Part shown: piece by piece, positions 29,614 through 38,990 of the stretch
Position numbering within the stretch: the first letter of the stretch is position 1
Layout: each line of letters starts with the position of its first letter
Source: an uncultured Erythrobacter sp.
GTDB taxonomy: Bacteria > Pseudomonadota > Alphaproteobacteria > Sphingomonadales > Sphingomonadaceae
Reading direction: 5' to 3'
DNA: 64,000 nt
NCBI RefSeq assembly: GCF_947502395.1
Contig: NZ_CANMZM010000002.1
Location: 434,001 to 498,000, forward strand
Translations under genes and position numbers: made by a program
The notes under the pieces: generated by a model
Told to the model about the DNA's origin: nothing
Seen by the model: the letters and a program-made list of their open reading frames with translations, nothing else
Database searches by the model: none

Positions 29614-32019
29614 ATGGCGACCAGAGCAGTGAACACCCGCAAGCCCCCTACCGCAGATTGGCGCGTCGGCCTTCGCCGTAGCATTCGTCGTGCCGCGCAA
29701 ATGACGGGTGCTGGCGTACTTGTGCTCGCCACGGTTTTCTTGGGGCTTGCGCTTGCTAGCTATACCCAAACCGACCCTAGCCCATCGACGGCAGCTGACC
29801 CTACTCAGGTAAGCAATTGGATGGGTGTTTGGGGCGCATGGGCATCGGATCGCGTACTGTTTGCCTTTGGCATCCCCGGCGTACTGTTGCTGCCGCTGCT
29901 TTACATCTCAGCGCGAAGGCTTTGGCGTTCGGTGGAACTGGATACTGAGGAAGGTGAACGGACACGCTGGTGGTTTCCGACGGGCCTTTTGCTCATCGCG
30001 ATGGTCCTTTTGGGGACTGTCCTGTCATTGGCTTTCGACACCAGCACCGGATCGCTGCCCGCGCAACTCGGCGGCGTATCCGGCCTTTTAGGTGCGACCA
30101 GCATCGAAGCGGCCGCTGCGCGCTTCGGAGAGGGAGCATCAGGATGGATCACCCTTGCCGCAGCTCTCATCTGCCTTGCAGGGGGCACCACATTACTCAC
30201 GCGCGTCTTTGCGATTGATTGGCGCGTGCTTCTGACCCTCCCCAATTTCGTGCGCAATTCCAGCATCGGCGGAGCCATTCTGTCGCGATTGCCGTTCGTA
30301 GGCTCAAAAGAGTCTGCGCTTGCCTTTGTAGATGAGGGCGACGAAGCCGCCGCTCCGGCCGCCAAAGCACGCCGCAAGAGCAAAGCGCAGGTCGAAAACA
30401 AGGAAGAGCCAACCCCACGGCGTTCGCCTGAGATTTCCGATCCATCAGCGCCGCCGAAGCGCGCCAATCCGGCGACAAAAAAGAACCAGCGCGATATGTT
30501 CGCGGCTTTCGAATTGCCGAGTTTGGACCTCCTTGGCGATCCACCGGAGGACACTGCGCCCAAGCTCGATAAGCTTGCGTTGGAACGCAATGCACGCCTG
30601 CTTGAAAACGTGCTCGACGATTTCAATGTCAAAGGTGAGATCACTGCGGTGCGCACTGGTCCGGTCGTCACCATGTATGAGTTGGAACCGGCGCCGGGGA
30701 TCAAGGCAAGCCGCGTCGTAGGTCTCGCAGAAGACATCGCGCGCAATATGAGCGCAATCTCAGCCCGCGTTTCCCCTATTCCTGGCAAGACCGTAATGGG
30801 GATCGAGCTGCCCAATAAGGACCGCCAGATGGTCGCCTTGAAAGAGCTCGCCGCCTGTGCAGACTTTGCCGAGAGCAAAGGCGCGCTACCGATCATTTTG
30901 GGCAAGGATATCGCGGGCGAACCGATCGTCGCAGACCTTGCCGCCATGCCTCACCTCTTGGTCGCAGGGACCACCGGTTCAGGTAAGTCGGTCGGACTAA
31001 ACTGCATCCTGATGTCGCTCCTCTACCGCTTTACGCCGGAAGAGTGCCGCCTGATCCTGATCGATCCCAAGGTGCTTGAGCTGAAGACCTATGACGATAT
31101 TCCGCACCTCTTGAGCCCAGTGGTGACCGAACCGCACAAGTCAGTGCGCGCATTGAAATGGGCGGTGGAAGAGATGGAACGGCGTTACCGCATGATGAGC
31201 TCCATCAATTCGAGGAACCTCAGCGGCTTTAACGAAAAGGTCCGCAGCGCGATTGCCAAGGGCAAGCCGCTGGGCAGGCGCGTACAGACGGGCTTTGACC
31301 CGGATACGGGCGAGCAGCTGTATGAAGAAGAACAGCTCGATTATGCGCCGCTGCCCCAGATCGTGCTGATCGTCGATGAGCTTGCCGATTTGATGGTGAC
31401 CGTGGGCAAGGAAATCGAAATCCTCATCCAGCGCCTGTCGCAAAAATCACGGGCGGCGGGTATTCACTTGATCATGGCAACGCAGCGTCCATCGGTCGAC
31501 GTGATCACCGGCGTGATCAAAGCAAACTTGCCCACCAGGATCAGCTTTAAAGTCACCAGCCGGATCGACAGCCGCACCATTTTGGGTGAGCAAGGGTCTG
31601 AGCAGCTGCTGGGGAAAGGCGATATGCTCTACAAACCCAACACCGGCGCGACCGTTCGTGTCCACGGCCCGTTTGTCAGCGATGACGAGGTCGAAGCGGT
31701 GGCTGATTTCTGGCGAGCCCAAGGCGCGCCGGAGTATGTCGATGCCGTCACCGAAGAGCCCGAGGACGGCGGCGGCCTGAACTTTGAGGATGATCTCACC
31801 GCATCCGACAATCCAGAAGAGCGCAAGTATCGCCAAGCCTGCCAGATCGTGATCGAAAACCAGAAAGCCTCCGGCTCGTGGCTCCAGCGTCAGATGGGTG
31901 TGGGCTACAACACAGCCGCTAAATGGATTGAACGCATGGAGAGCGAGGGACTGGTTGGCCCGGCCAACCATGTCGGGCGGCGTGAGATTTTCCGCGACCA
32001 GGACGGCAATCCGATCTAA
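29614..32019 (+). CDS. ftsK: DNA translocase FtsK
   Basis: FtsK couples cell division to chromosome segregation by pumping DNA toward dif. The 801-residue protein has four N-terminal membrane helices, a short charged linker, and the RecA-like motor with Walker A AGTTGSGKSVGLN (about 450) and Walker B IVLIVDELADLM (about 582). The C-terminal gamma winged helix (KWIERMESEGLVGPANH) recognises KOPS. The linker is much shorter than in Escherichia coli, as usual in alphaproteobacteria. AGGAAG is about nine bases before the ATG. It is followed after 12 bases by a PrpD-like gene. Confidence 0.96.
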   Translation: MATRAVNTRKPPTADWRVGLRRSIRRAAQMTGAGVLVLATVFLGLALASYTQTDPSPSTAADPTQVSNWMGVWGAWASDRVLFAFGIPGVLLLPLLYISARRLWRSVELDTEEGERTRWWFPTGLLLIAMVLLGTVLSLAFDTSTGSLPAQLGGVSGLLGATSIEAAAARFGEGASGWITLAAALICLAGGTTLLTRVFAIDWRVLLTLPNFVRNSSIGGAILSRLPFVGSKESALAFVDEGDEAAAPAAKARRKSKAQVENKEEPTPRRSPEISDPSAPPKRANPATKKNQRDMFAAFELPSLDLLGDPPEDTAPKLDKLALERNARLLENVLDDFNVKGEITAVRTGPVVTMYELEPAPGIKASRVVGLAEDIARNMSAISARVSPIPGKTVMGIELPNKDRQMVALKELAACADFAESKGALPIILGKDIAGEPIVADLAAMPHLLVAGTTGSGKSVGLNCILMSLLYRFTPEECRLILIDPKVLELKTYDDIPHLLSPVVTEPHKSVRALKWAVEEMERRYRMMSSINSRNLSGFNEKVRSAIAKGKPLGRRVQTGFDPDTGEQLYEEEQLDYAPLPQIVLIVDELADLMVTVGKEIEILIQRLSQKSRAAGIHLIMATQRPSVDVITGVIKANLPTRISFKVTSRIDSRTILGEQGSEQLLGKGDMLYKPNTGATVRVHGPFVSDDEVEAVADFWRAQGAPEYVDAVTEEPEDGGGLNFEDDLTASDNPEERKYRQACQIVIENQKASGSWLQRQMGVGYNTAAKWIERMESEGLVGPANHVGRREIFRDQDGNPI

Positions 32020-32031
32020 GAGGTTTCGGAT

Positions 32032-33435
32032 ATGCCCGATTCCGTTACGTCATCCGCGCTTGAAGCATATGCAACGTGGGTTGCTGAAAGCCCTCGTGTT
32101 TGGCCTGAAGAGGCAATGCACGTCGCTCGCCGCTCGCTGATTGACACAATTGCCTGCATGGTACCGGGCGCTTTCGATAGCGCGCCAAGCAAGCTTTGGC
32201 CGGTGGTGCAAACATGGGGTAGAGGAAGCGCTAGAGCCGTCGCACGCAGAGATTGCCTGTCTGCTCCAGGTGCTGCTCTCTTCAATGGGACCTGCGCTCA
32301 CGCACTCGACTTTGATGACAATTTTGATCCGGCAAAGGCACACGCTTCGGCGGTGCTGGTTCCTGCCCTGCTGGCGCTTGCGGACGATGAGGACGCAAAC
32401 ATTGGCGATGTGCTCGATGGGTACATTGTCGGCCTGCAAATCATGGGCCTTGTGGGTCAGGCGGTAAACCCGTTCCACCGCAGTCGGGGGTGGCACGCAA
32501 CGGGAACGCTAGGCGCAATAGGAGCGGCGGCAGGTAGTGCGCGGCTCTTGCGATTGCCCAGTGCAGAGGCTGCGCATGCTATCTCGCTTTCAACCAGCGT
32601 CGCGGGTGGCTTCATGAGCCAGTTCGGCTCTGACACCAAACCTATCCATGCAGGGCTCGCTGCGAGTGGCGGGGTGCAGGCTGCACTTATGGCGAGGGGC
32701 GGCATTACAGCCGGCCGCGACACGTTTGAGGGGCCAACCGGGTTACGCGTTCTTATGGTGGGGCCAGACGTGGATGAGCTTGCCGAAGGGATGGAGGGCA
32801 AGGCGGAGCATGGTCAAACTATGCTCTTCAACACTTCTTCGATCGGAGAACCGCTTCATGTCACCGCCCACGGCCTAAAGGTCAAACGCTTCCCCAATTG
32901 CGGGAGCTTGCACCGCTCGCTCGATGGATTGTTGGCACTGCTCGATGAGTATGACGTCGACACCGCAGCGGTTGAACGCGTTCATGTGCGCGCTCCAGCC
33001 GCCCATTTGCGCAATCTGATGCACGAAAACCCTCGGACACCAGCTGAAGCCAAATTCAGTCTGGAATACAGCATGGCAGCGGCGCTCCTTGCCGGCGAGA
33101 TTGGCCTTGGCGATTACGAACCAGACGCCATTCATCGGCCAGAGGTGCGGGCATTGATGCCACTGATTACGAAGGATTATATCGAGAAGCTCGAAAGCGA
33201 GTTTCCAACTGAAGTCCATTTACACTTCAAGGATGGCCGCACAGTCTCAACCTCGATTGCCATGCCAGTCGGAAGTAAGGCGCACCCCATGTCGGATGAG
33301 CAATTGTGGCAGAAGCTCAAAACCTGTCTTGCGGCTGCGGGCGAGTTCTCAAGCAGCGAAACTCTTCTTGCCGAGCTCGCAGACCTTGACCCATCCAAGC
33401 CCAGCCGCCAGTTGACGGCAGCGCTCCAAACATAA
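32032..33435 (+). CDS. MmgE/PrpD family protein
   Basis: The 467-residue protein matches the MmgE/PrpD family, which contains 2-methylcitrate dehydratase, cis-aconitate decarboxylase and iminodisuccinate epimerase. Markers are the active-site stretch HALDFDDNFDPAKAHASAV and GWHATGTLGAIGAAAG. The specific reaction cannot be told. There is no propionate gene cluster nearby, so methylcitrate dehydratase is not supported by context. It sits 12 bases behind ftsK and 20 before the nucleotidyltransferase, in one direction. Confidence 0.85.
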   Translation: MPDSVTSSALEAYATWVAESPRVWPEEAMHVARRSLIDTIACMVPGAFDSAPSKLWPVVQTWGRGSARAVARRDCLSAPGAALFNGTCAHALDFDDNFDPAKAHASAVLVPALLALADDEDANIGDVLDGYIVGLQIMGLVGQAVNPFHRSRGWHATGTLGAIGAAAGSARLLRLPSAEAAHAISLSTSVAGGFMSQFGSDTKPIHAGLAASGGVQAALMARGGITAGRDTFEGPTGLRVLMVGPDVDELAEGMEGKAEHGQTMLFNTSSIGEPLHVTAHGLKVKRFPNCGSLHRSLDGLLALLDEYDVDTAAVERVHVRAPAAHLRNLMHENPRTPAEAKFSLEYSMAAALLAGEIGLGDYEPDAIHRPEVRALMPLITKDYIEKLESEFPTEVHLHFKDGRTVSTSIAMPVGSKAHPMSDEQLWQKLKTCLAAAGEFSSSETLLAELADLDPSKPSRQLTAALQT

Positions 33436-33455
33436 AACCAAGCAGCAGGAACTCC

Positions 33456-34274
33456 ATGGCTTCCCAATCGACCTCCGCAAAAGTGACCGTTTTGGTGCTC
33501 GCCGCGAGCCGGGCTGGGCCGCAGGATGCGGTCGCCCAGCTGCAAAGTGTCAGCCACAAATGTCTGGTTGAGATTGATGGCGAAGTGATGCTTCAGCGCG
33601 TGGTGCGGGAAATCGCCGAGAGCGATCATGCTGGCGATATCTACGTCTCGATTGAGAGCGAAGATCTGATGCGCGGAGTGCCTTTTCTCGCAGACATGAT
33701 GGATGGAGGGCGTCTCAAATTCGTGGCTGCAGGCGAAAACCTGTTTGCGAGCATTGAGCAAGCGGCAAACACCATTCCCGATGCCTATCCCATGGTGGTC
33801 TCAACTGGCGATAATGCGCTCCACACGTCGGAAATGTTCGACCACTTCTGCTCAAAAACACTGGCAAGCGGAGCTGAGGTTGCCGTGGCAATGACCCCGG
33901 CGTCCACCATTCTTGAAGCTTATCCCGACGGTAAACGCGCTTTTCACGAGCTTAAAGACGGGGGCTGGTCAAGCTGCAACCTTTACGCCGTCACATCACC
34001 TGCCGCGATCCGCGCCGCCAAGGTGTTTGAGACCGGCGGACAATTCGGCAAGCAACCTCGGCGCATCCTCAAGGCTTTCGGCTTACGGTTCATGCTGATG
34101 TACAAATTCAGTCTCGCCACGATTGACGGAATGGCGAACTATCTCGCCAAACGCTGGAACGTCAGTGTCAAAGTTGTGCGAATGCCCTTTGCTGATGCAC
34201 CGATTGATGTCGACAATCCAGGCGACTTCACCCGCACTGAAGCCATTCTGAAGAAGCGTCGGGAAACCGTCTGA
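33456..34274 (+). CDS. MobA-like nucleotidyltransferase family protein
   Basis: The 272-residue protein looks like an NTP transferase (GT-A fold): a first beta strand VTVLVLAASRAG, the lysine-bearing HKCLVEIDGEVML, and central VVSTGDNALHTSEMF in the place of the LxGDxP motif. The first loop departs from the usual LAGGxGxRxG, with ASRAGPQDA in its place, and the inserted Gln/Asp stretch before HK is unusual. It could transfer GMP, CMP or a sugar nucleotide, or be a pseudoenzyme. It may be in one operon with the PrpD-like gene (20-base gap). Confidence 0.7.
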   Translation: MASQSTSAKVTVLVLAASRAGPQDAVAQLQSVSHKCLVEIDGEVMLQRVVREIAESDHAGDIYVSIESEDLMRGVPFLADMMDGGRLKFVAAGENLFASIEQAANTIPDAYPMVVSTGDNALHTSEMFDHFCSKTLASGAEVAVAMTPASTILEAYPDGKRAFHELKDGGWSSCNLYAVTSPAAIRAAKVFETGGQFGKQPRRILKAFGLRFMLMYKFSLATIDGMANYLAKRWNVSVKVVRMPFADAPIDVDNPGDFTRTEAILKKRRETV

Positions 34275-34450
34275 TTCCTGCGATTTACTTTCGCCAGTGC
34301 TGCCAATACATCTTTCATCCATGCATCATTAGGTGCGGCCCAGCCGCGCCGTGCCTCAAATTCGGTAACTCTATTATTCTCACAACTCCCTTCATTTTGA
34401 AGCGGTTATACTTAAGCGAGTGGTAACGACTTGTCCGCTACACAGTGCAG

Positions 34451-36229
34451 ATGCACTGGGGACGTCTTTCCATACTGCTTGCAATTGCTTCCGCTATTCT
34501 GGCCTTTGCAACGCCACCAGCCCTGGCCGCGGCGGGTCAGGATCGTCCTGCCAGCATTGCGCCTTCGGGCCATGCAGCAACAGGATTGGATGTGTCGTTC
34601 GAGGAGATGGCTCGGCCTCTTGGTCCCGGGGCGGGTGGCCCATTGGATCAAAGCTCTTCATGGCGTTGTGACAATCAATTCTGGCGCGCCGACTATCCCG
34701 CCTCCTGGATCCTGTTCGATGCTGCGAGTTGGGAAGGCCAGAGCCCTCCGCGCTTTTTCTTCAGCCGCATCGCCCAGTTCAACGCCATCACCTTTGCGAC
34801 TGTCGACGCAGACGGGAGCATTCGCACTGCTCGCTTTGCGCAAAGTAAGGCACGCGCCTTCGCAGCTGGCCCAGTATTCCAACTGCCCTTACCGCGCGTC
34901 ACCTCGGAAACGCAGGCGCTGATGGTGCGCGTAGAGCGAGCCCATATTGTACCCTTGCTCACCGAAGCGCGGCTTACACAGGAAAGTGACGCGGCGGATT
35001 GGTCGGAGCTCGAAGTGGCTTTCCTCGCCTTCGTTGTCGGCATGCTCGTCCTGCCGCTGATTATCGACATCACATTCTATGCGGTCCTGCGTGAGCGATA
35101 CGTCATATTTCACGCGATCATCGTGACTGCGATGATTGGCTTCGTCCTTTTCGCAGGGGGTCTCATTTCGCTTATTGTGGCATTGCCAGTTGGCTTGTTG
35201 GCGGTCGCGGCACCGCTTTGTTGGACAACAGGGTGCGGCTTTACCGCGCTCTTTCTTGCGGAGTTTCTGGAAAAGAAAAGGCAGTCGCTTCTTATGCAGC
35301 AGCTTACCCGGGCAGCAGGCATTTGGACGTTGTTCGTTCCTGCTTTCTTCGCTCTACAACTGGAAGCGACGCAATCCTTTGATATTCACGCCTATTACGT
35401 GACCGTGGTACCTGTTGTTGCCTTCATAACTTTCGCAACGTTTCGGGCAACCTGGAGAGGCAGCGTGTTGGCCCGCTATATCGCGATTGGCTGGACCGCG
35501 ATCACGCTTGCATCGGTTGAACGCATGATGCGCGGTATCGGCCTGTACATCGGTCCATCCAACCTGGATCAGCTGCTTTACCTTGCTGCCGGTGTTCACG
35601 TTGTCATGATGAGCCTTGCTATCGCTCAGCGCTTTGTCGCGATCCGGTCGCAACGTGATGTAGCCTTGCGTGAGGCGCGTGTGCTTGAAACGCTTTCCGA
35701 ACGTGATCCGCTTACCGGCCTTATGAATCGCCGCGTTATGGAAGAGCGTTTTGCTGCCTTACGCCAACAGGGATTTGACACTTTCGCTGTGATCGACCTT
35801 GACCATTTCAAGCAGATCAATGACCGCTTTGGCCATCAGGTCGGCGACCAGGCTCTGATCGCCTGTGCCAATGCGATCCGCGGCGACGAGGAGCGCGATC
35901 TGCTCGCGGTCAGGCTGGGGGGTGAAGAATTTGTCATGCTTTTGCGAGGGCCTGACGCCTACGATCGCGCTGAGGCTCTACGCCAGTCGATCCCAATGCG
36001 AATTGCCCATGAAGTCGAGGGTTTGAATCAGCCCGTTACTGCCAGCATGGGCCTTATTGAGTTGCCGCGTTCCAGCCATCATATTCTGAGCTTTGCCGAG
36101 CTGTATTCGCGCGCCGACCAACTGCTTTACAACGCAAAATCCTTGGGGCGGAATCGAACCTGCTTTGAACGTCTGACTGTGTTCAAAAAGGCGCCACCAA
36201 AGCGTGGTCAGACCAAGACCGCAGCCTGA
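34451..36229 (+). CDS. Membrane diguanylate cyclase (7TM-type sensor with GGDEF domain)
   Basis: The 592-residue protein makes cyclic di-GMP from two GTP molecules. A signal peptide is followed by a beta-rich extracytoplasmic domain (about 30-180), a seven-helix membrane block (about 190-390) in the 7TMR-DISM layout, and a C-terminal GGDEF domain with RDPLTGLMNRRVMEERF and the active-site motif LGGEEFVML. No EAL domain follows. An RXXD inhibitory site could not be fixed with certainty. The start is given as ATG at 34451; GTG at 34445 is two codons earlier. It likely governs motility or biofilm switching in response to an external cue. Confidence 0.85.
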   Translation: MHWGRLSILLAIASAILAFATPPALAAAGQDRPASIAPSGHAATGLDVSFEEMARPLGPGAGGPLDQSSSWRCDNQFWRADYPASWILFDAASWEGQSPPRFFFSRIAQFNAITFATVDADGSIRTARFAQSKARAFAAGPVFQLPLPRVTSETQALMVRVERAHIVPLLTEARLTQESDAADWSELEVAFLAFVVGMLVLPLIIDITFYAVLRERYVIFHAIIVTAMIGFVLFAGGLISLIVALPVGLLAVAAPLCWTTGCGFTALFLAEFLEKKRQSLLMQQLTRAAGIWTLFVPAFFALQLEATQSFDIHAYYVTVVPVVAFITFATFRATWRGSVLARYIAIGWTAITLASVERMMRGIGLYIGPSNLDQLLYLAAGVHVVMMSLAIAQRFVAIRSQRDVALREARVLETLSERDPLTGLMNRRVMEERFAALRQQGFDTFAVIDLDHFKQINDRFGHQVGDQALIACANAIRGDEERDLLAVRLGGEEFVMLLRGPDAYDRAEALRQSIPMRIAHEVEGLNQPVTASMGLIELPRSSHHILSFAELYSRADQLLYNAKSLGRNRTCFERLTVFKKAPPKRGQTKTAA

Positions 36230-36252
36230 GTCAGCTTTCAGGCCTGGAGCCG

Positions 36253-36648
36253 CTAGTCGCGAAAGGGCGCGAGCACTTCCGGGCGCACGCGGGCAAGCCT
36301 GCCGCTTTCCCGATCGAGCATCGCCCATGTGGTGCAGGCTGAAACAAGCGATTTGCCTTCTTCGTTGACAAACTCAGCCATGCGCAGCGTCTTCGCGCCT
36401 TTAGCGCCATCAGCCACATAAGTGGTTCCAACCGCGCTTTCGCCCGCTGCAATATTGGCGCGATAGTCAATCTCGTGCCGGATCACGACCCAGAAGAACT
36501 GCTCTTGATGCTGAGGATCGGCGGCCGCAGACCAGTGCGAGGTCGCCAAGTCCTGAATCCACTGCACCCAGACCGAATTGTTGACATGGCCAAGCTCGTC
36601 GATGTGGAGGGGCTCGGCTGTGAAAGTCTTGGTAAAGCGGGTGATCAC
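36253..36648 (-). CDS. Acyl-CoA thioesterase (4HBT/hotdog fold)
   Basis: The 131-residue protein has the 4-hydroxybenzoyl-CoA thioesterase-type hotdog pattern: HIDELGHVNNSVWVQWIQDLA (with the catalytic DxxxHxNN-like segment), then VIRHEIDYRANIAAGE and TTWAMLDRESGRLARV. Its GTG start overlaps the stop of the upstream oligopeptidase as GTGA, which supports the short start. The longer frame to 36831 would lie inside the neighbour. It should hydrolyse an acyl-CoA; the chain length is unknown. Confidence 0.8.
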   Translation of the reverse strand: MITRFTKTFTAEPLHIDELGHVNNSVWVQWIQDLATSHWSAAADPQHQEQFFWVVIRHEIDYRANIAAGESAVGTTYVADGAKGAKTLRMAEFVNEEGKSLVSACTTWAMLDRESGRLARVRPEVLAPFRD

Positions 36649-38867
36649 TCCGCTTCCTCGACCATCTCCATTTGCCACAGGATAAAGGCGAATTCCTCGG
36701 CGGTTTCTTTCAGGGAATTCCAGCGCCCCGACTGGCCACCGTGCCCTGCGCCCATATTGGTTTTGAGGAGCAGCAGATTGTCGTCCGTCTTCACATCGCG
36801 CAATTTGGCGACCCATTTGGCGGGCTCCCAATAGGTGACTCGTGGATCATTCAATCCCGCCGTAACCAACATTGGTGGGTAGTCCTGCGCGGTGACTTGA
36901 TCATATGGCGAATAGGAGAGGATGTAGGCAAAAGACGCCTTGCTGGTGATTGGATTACCCCATTCCTGCCATTCGCCCGGCGTCAGCGGGAGCTTATCGT
37001 TGAGCATGGTGTTGAGCACATCGACAAAGGGCACGTGACTCACAATCGCGCCATATTGCGTGGGGTCTTCATTGATGATCGCCCCCATCAACTCGCCGCC
37101 TGCTGAACCACCGGATGCTGTCACCATCCCTTCATCGGTGTATCCGCGCTCGATAAGGCCGCGCCCTGCATCGACGAAATCGTTGAAGGTGTTGGTGCGC
37201 TCAAACATCTTGCCCTGGAGATACCAGCGGCGGCCAAGGTCATCCCCGCCACGGATATGCGCAATCGCATAGGCAAAACCACGATCCACTAGGCTGAGCC
37301 GCGTAGTCGAAAAGCCCGGAGGCACGGCATAGCCATAAGCACCATAGGCATAGAGGTGCAGGGGCCCCGGCCCCTCAATCCCGGATTTGGCGAGGATTTC
37401 CGCGCGGTCCTTTCGCATCACAATGCTGACCGGAACCATGGTCCCATCGCGCGCTTCAATTTCGACACGCTCTGAAGTGTAGAGCGAGGGGTCATATCCG
37501 CTCGGGATTTCCTGCGTCTTCAGCGTCGTGAGCGTCTTACCCGCCACGTCATAGTCATAGACCGTATCGGGCGTTACCATGCTCTCATAGGAGAGGCGCA
37601 GCACGGTTTGATCGTACTCGGGGTTATAGGTCAGCCCAGCGTCATAGCTCGCTTCAGGAAAGGCGACCGGCTCTACTGTCAGCGGTTCATCGTAACGGCG
37701 GATTTGCACTTGATCGAGGCCATTGAGTCGCCCTTCGGTGACAAAGAACGTCTCGAACAGGTCAAAACCGGTGAGATAGAAATCATTGGAACCAGCAATA
37801 ACGGTTTGCCAATCACCAGGCGTTTTGATCGAAGCCTTGGCGAGGCGGAAGTTGATGTGATCATCATTGGTCCAGATCCAGATCTCATCACTATCGGTAG
37901 GGTCCTTGCGCACATCAACGCTATATTCGACGCCCTTTTGGCGTGGTTTGATGAGGATCGGTTCCGCAGTCGGATCGCTCGCCGGGACCAGCCGCACCTC
38001 GCTGGTTTCATTGTCACCTGCTGCAATTATCAGCCAATCGTCTTGGGCGGAAAGCCCTGCGCCAACGCTAAAGCTCTGATCGTCTTCAAGATAAAGCGTT
38101 ACGTCGCTGTCATTGGGCTGACCGATTGTATGCAGCTTGATCTCAAGGGATCGCCATTCCTCGGTCGAAGGGGTGTACACCAGCGCCGTGTCATTCGCGA
38201 CCCAGGTGAGGCCACCGCGAAGGCCGGTGAGTTCGTCATTGAGCAGTTCGCCGGTCTCCAAATCCTTGATCCGTGCGGTGTAGCGTTCTGACCCATTGGT
38301 ATCGGTTGAATAGGCGATATAGCGCCCGCTCTTGCTGACCGTCAGAGCGCCCAAGCGAAAGTATTCTAAACCCTTTGCAAGCTCATTTTCGTCAAGCACA
38401 AGTTGGGCCTCAACATTGTCAGCCGCACCGACAGGTTTGCGATAATGCTTGCGATACTGCGCACCCTCTTCGAATTCGGACCAGTACATGTAGTTGCCGT
38501 TGCGCTGAGGCACGGTTGAGTCGTCCTCTTTGATCCGCGCACGCATTTCCTTAAAGAGGCTTTCAGTCAACGCCTCCTGTGGTGCCATCTTCGCCTCGAA
38601 ATAGGCGTTCTCCGCCTTCACATAATCGAGCACGTCCTTGTCGTCGATTTCAGGGTAAGACTTGTCATAAAGCCAATCATACGGGTCGCTGATCGTGATG
38701 CCGTGATGGGTGTAGGTGTGCTCGCGCTTTTCAGCGATTGGGGGGGCGATATTGGCACTGTCTAACACGTGTGCGTTGTCCTCTTGTGTATTCGCGGAAG
38801 CGGCGCTGGCTGTGAGTGCTGCCATGCAAGCAGCGCATGTAAGAATAGTCGATCGCAATTGCGACAT
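36645..38867 (-). CDS. Exported S9 prolyl oligopeptidase family peptidase (oligopeptidase B-like)
   Basis: The 740-residue serine peptidase has a Sec signal peptide (TILTCAACMAALTASAASA), a beta-propeller lid, and a C-terminal alpha/beta hydrolase domain with nucleophile motif ASGGSAGGELMG and the histidine region GHGGQSGR. HIRGGDDLGRRWY upstream of the nucleophile is typical of oligopeptidase B. The enzyme should cut short peptides, perhaps after basic residues, in the periplasm. AAGGAG lies about seven bases before the ATG at 38867. It is coupled to the thioesterase that follows. Confidence 0.9.
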   Translation of the reverse strand: MSQLRSTILTCAACMAALTASAASANTQEDNAHVLDSANIAPPIAEKREHTYTHHGITISDPYDWLYDKSYPEIDDKDVLDYVKAENAYFEAKMAPQEALTESLFKEMRARIKEDDSTVPQRNGNYMYWSEFEEGAQYRKHYRKPVGAADNVEAQLVLDENELAKGLEYFRLGALTVSKSGRYIAYSTDTNGSERYTARIKDLETGELLNDELTGLRGGLTWVANDTALVYTPSTEEWRSLEIKLHTIGQPNDSDVTLYLEDDQSFSVGAGLSAQDDWLIIAAGDNETSEVRLVPASDPTAEPILIKPRQKGVEYSVDVRKDPTDSDEIWIWTNDDHINFRLAKASIKTPGDWQTVIAGSNDFYLTGFDLFETFFVTEGRLNGLDQVQIRRYDEPLTVEPVAFPEASYDAGLTYNPEYDQTVLRLSYESMVTPDTVYDYDVAGKTLTTLKTQEIPSGYDPSLYTSERVEIEARDGTMVPVSIVMRKDRAEILAKSGIEGPGPLHLYAYGAYGYAVPPGFSTTRLSLVDRGFAYAIAHIRGGDDLGRRWYLQGKMFERTNTFNDFVDAGRGLIERGYTDEGMVTASGGSAGGELMGAIINEDPTQYGAIVSHVPFVDVLNTMLNDKLPLTPGEWQEWGNPITSKASFAYILSYSPYDQVTAQDYPPMLVTAGLNDPRVTYWEPAKWVAKLRDVKTDDNLLLLKTNMGAGHGGQSGRWNSLKETAEEFAFILWQMEMVEEAE

Positions 38868-38990
38868 GCTAAATTCTCCTTGGTATCCGAAAGCCTGCGC
38901 TGGAAAGCTTGAGGGCATGGGTCTATGTGGTGAGCTTGTAAAGAGAGACATCGGCGCGGCAAGTCCCCGCGCGAATAAGGAGCCGACAAA

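Noticed and set aside
29901..30947. 348-codon minus-strand ORF
   Set aside because: It is antisense to the membrane and linker part of ftsK; the Ser/Arg-rich sequence is typical of a shadow frame.
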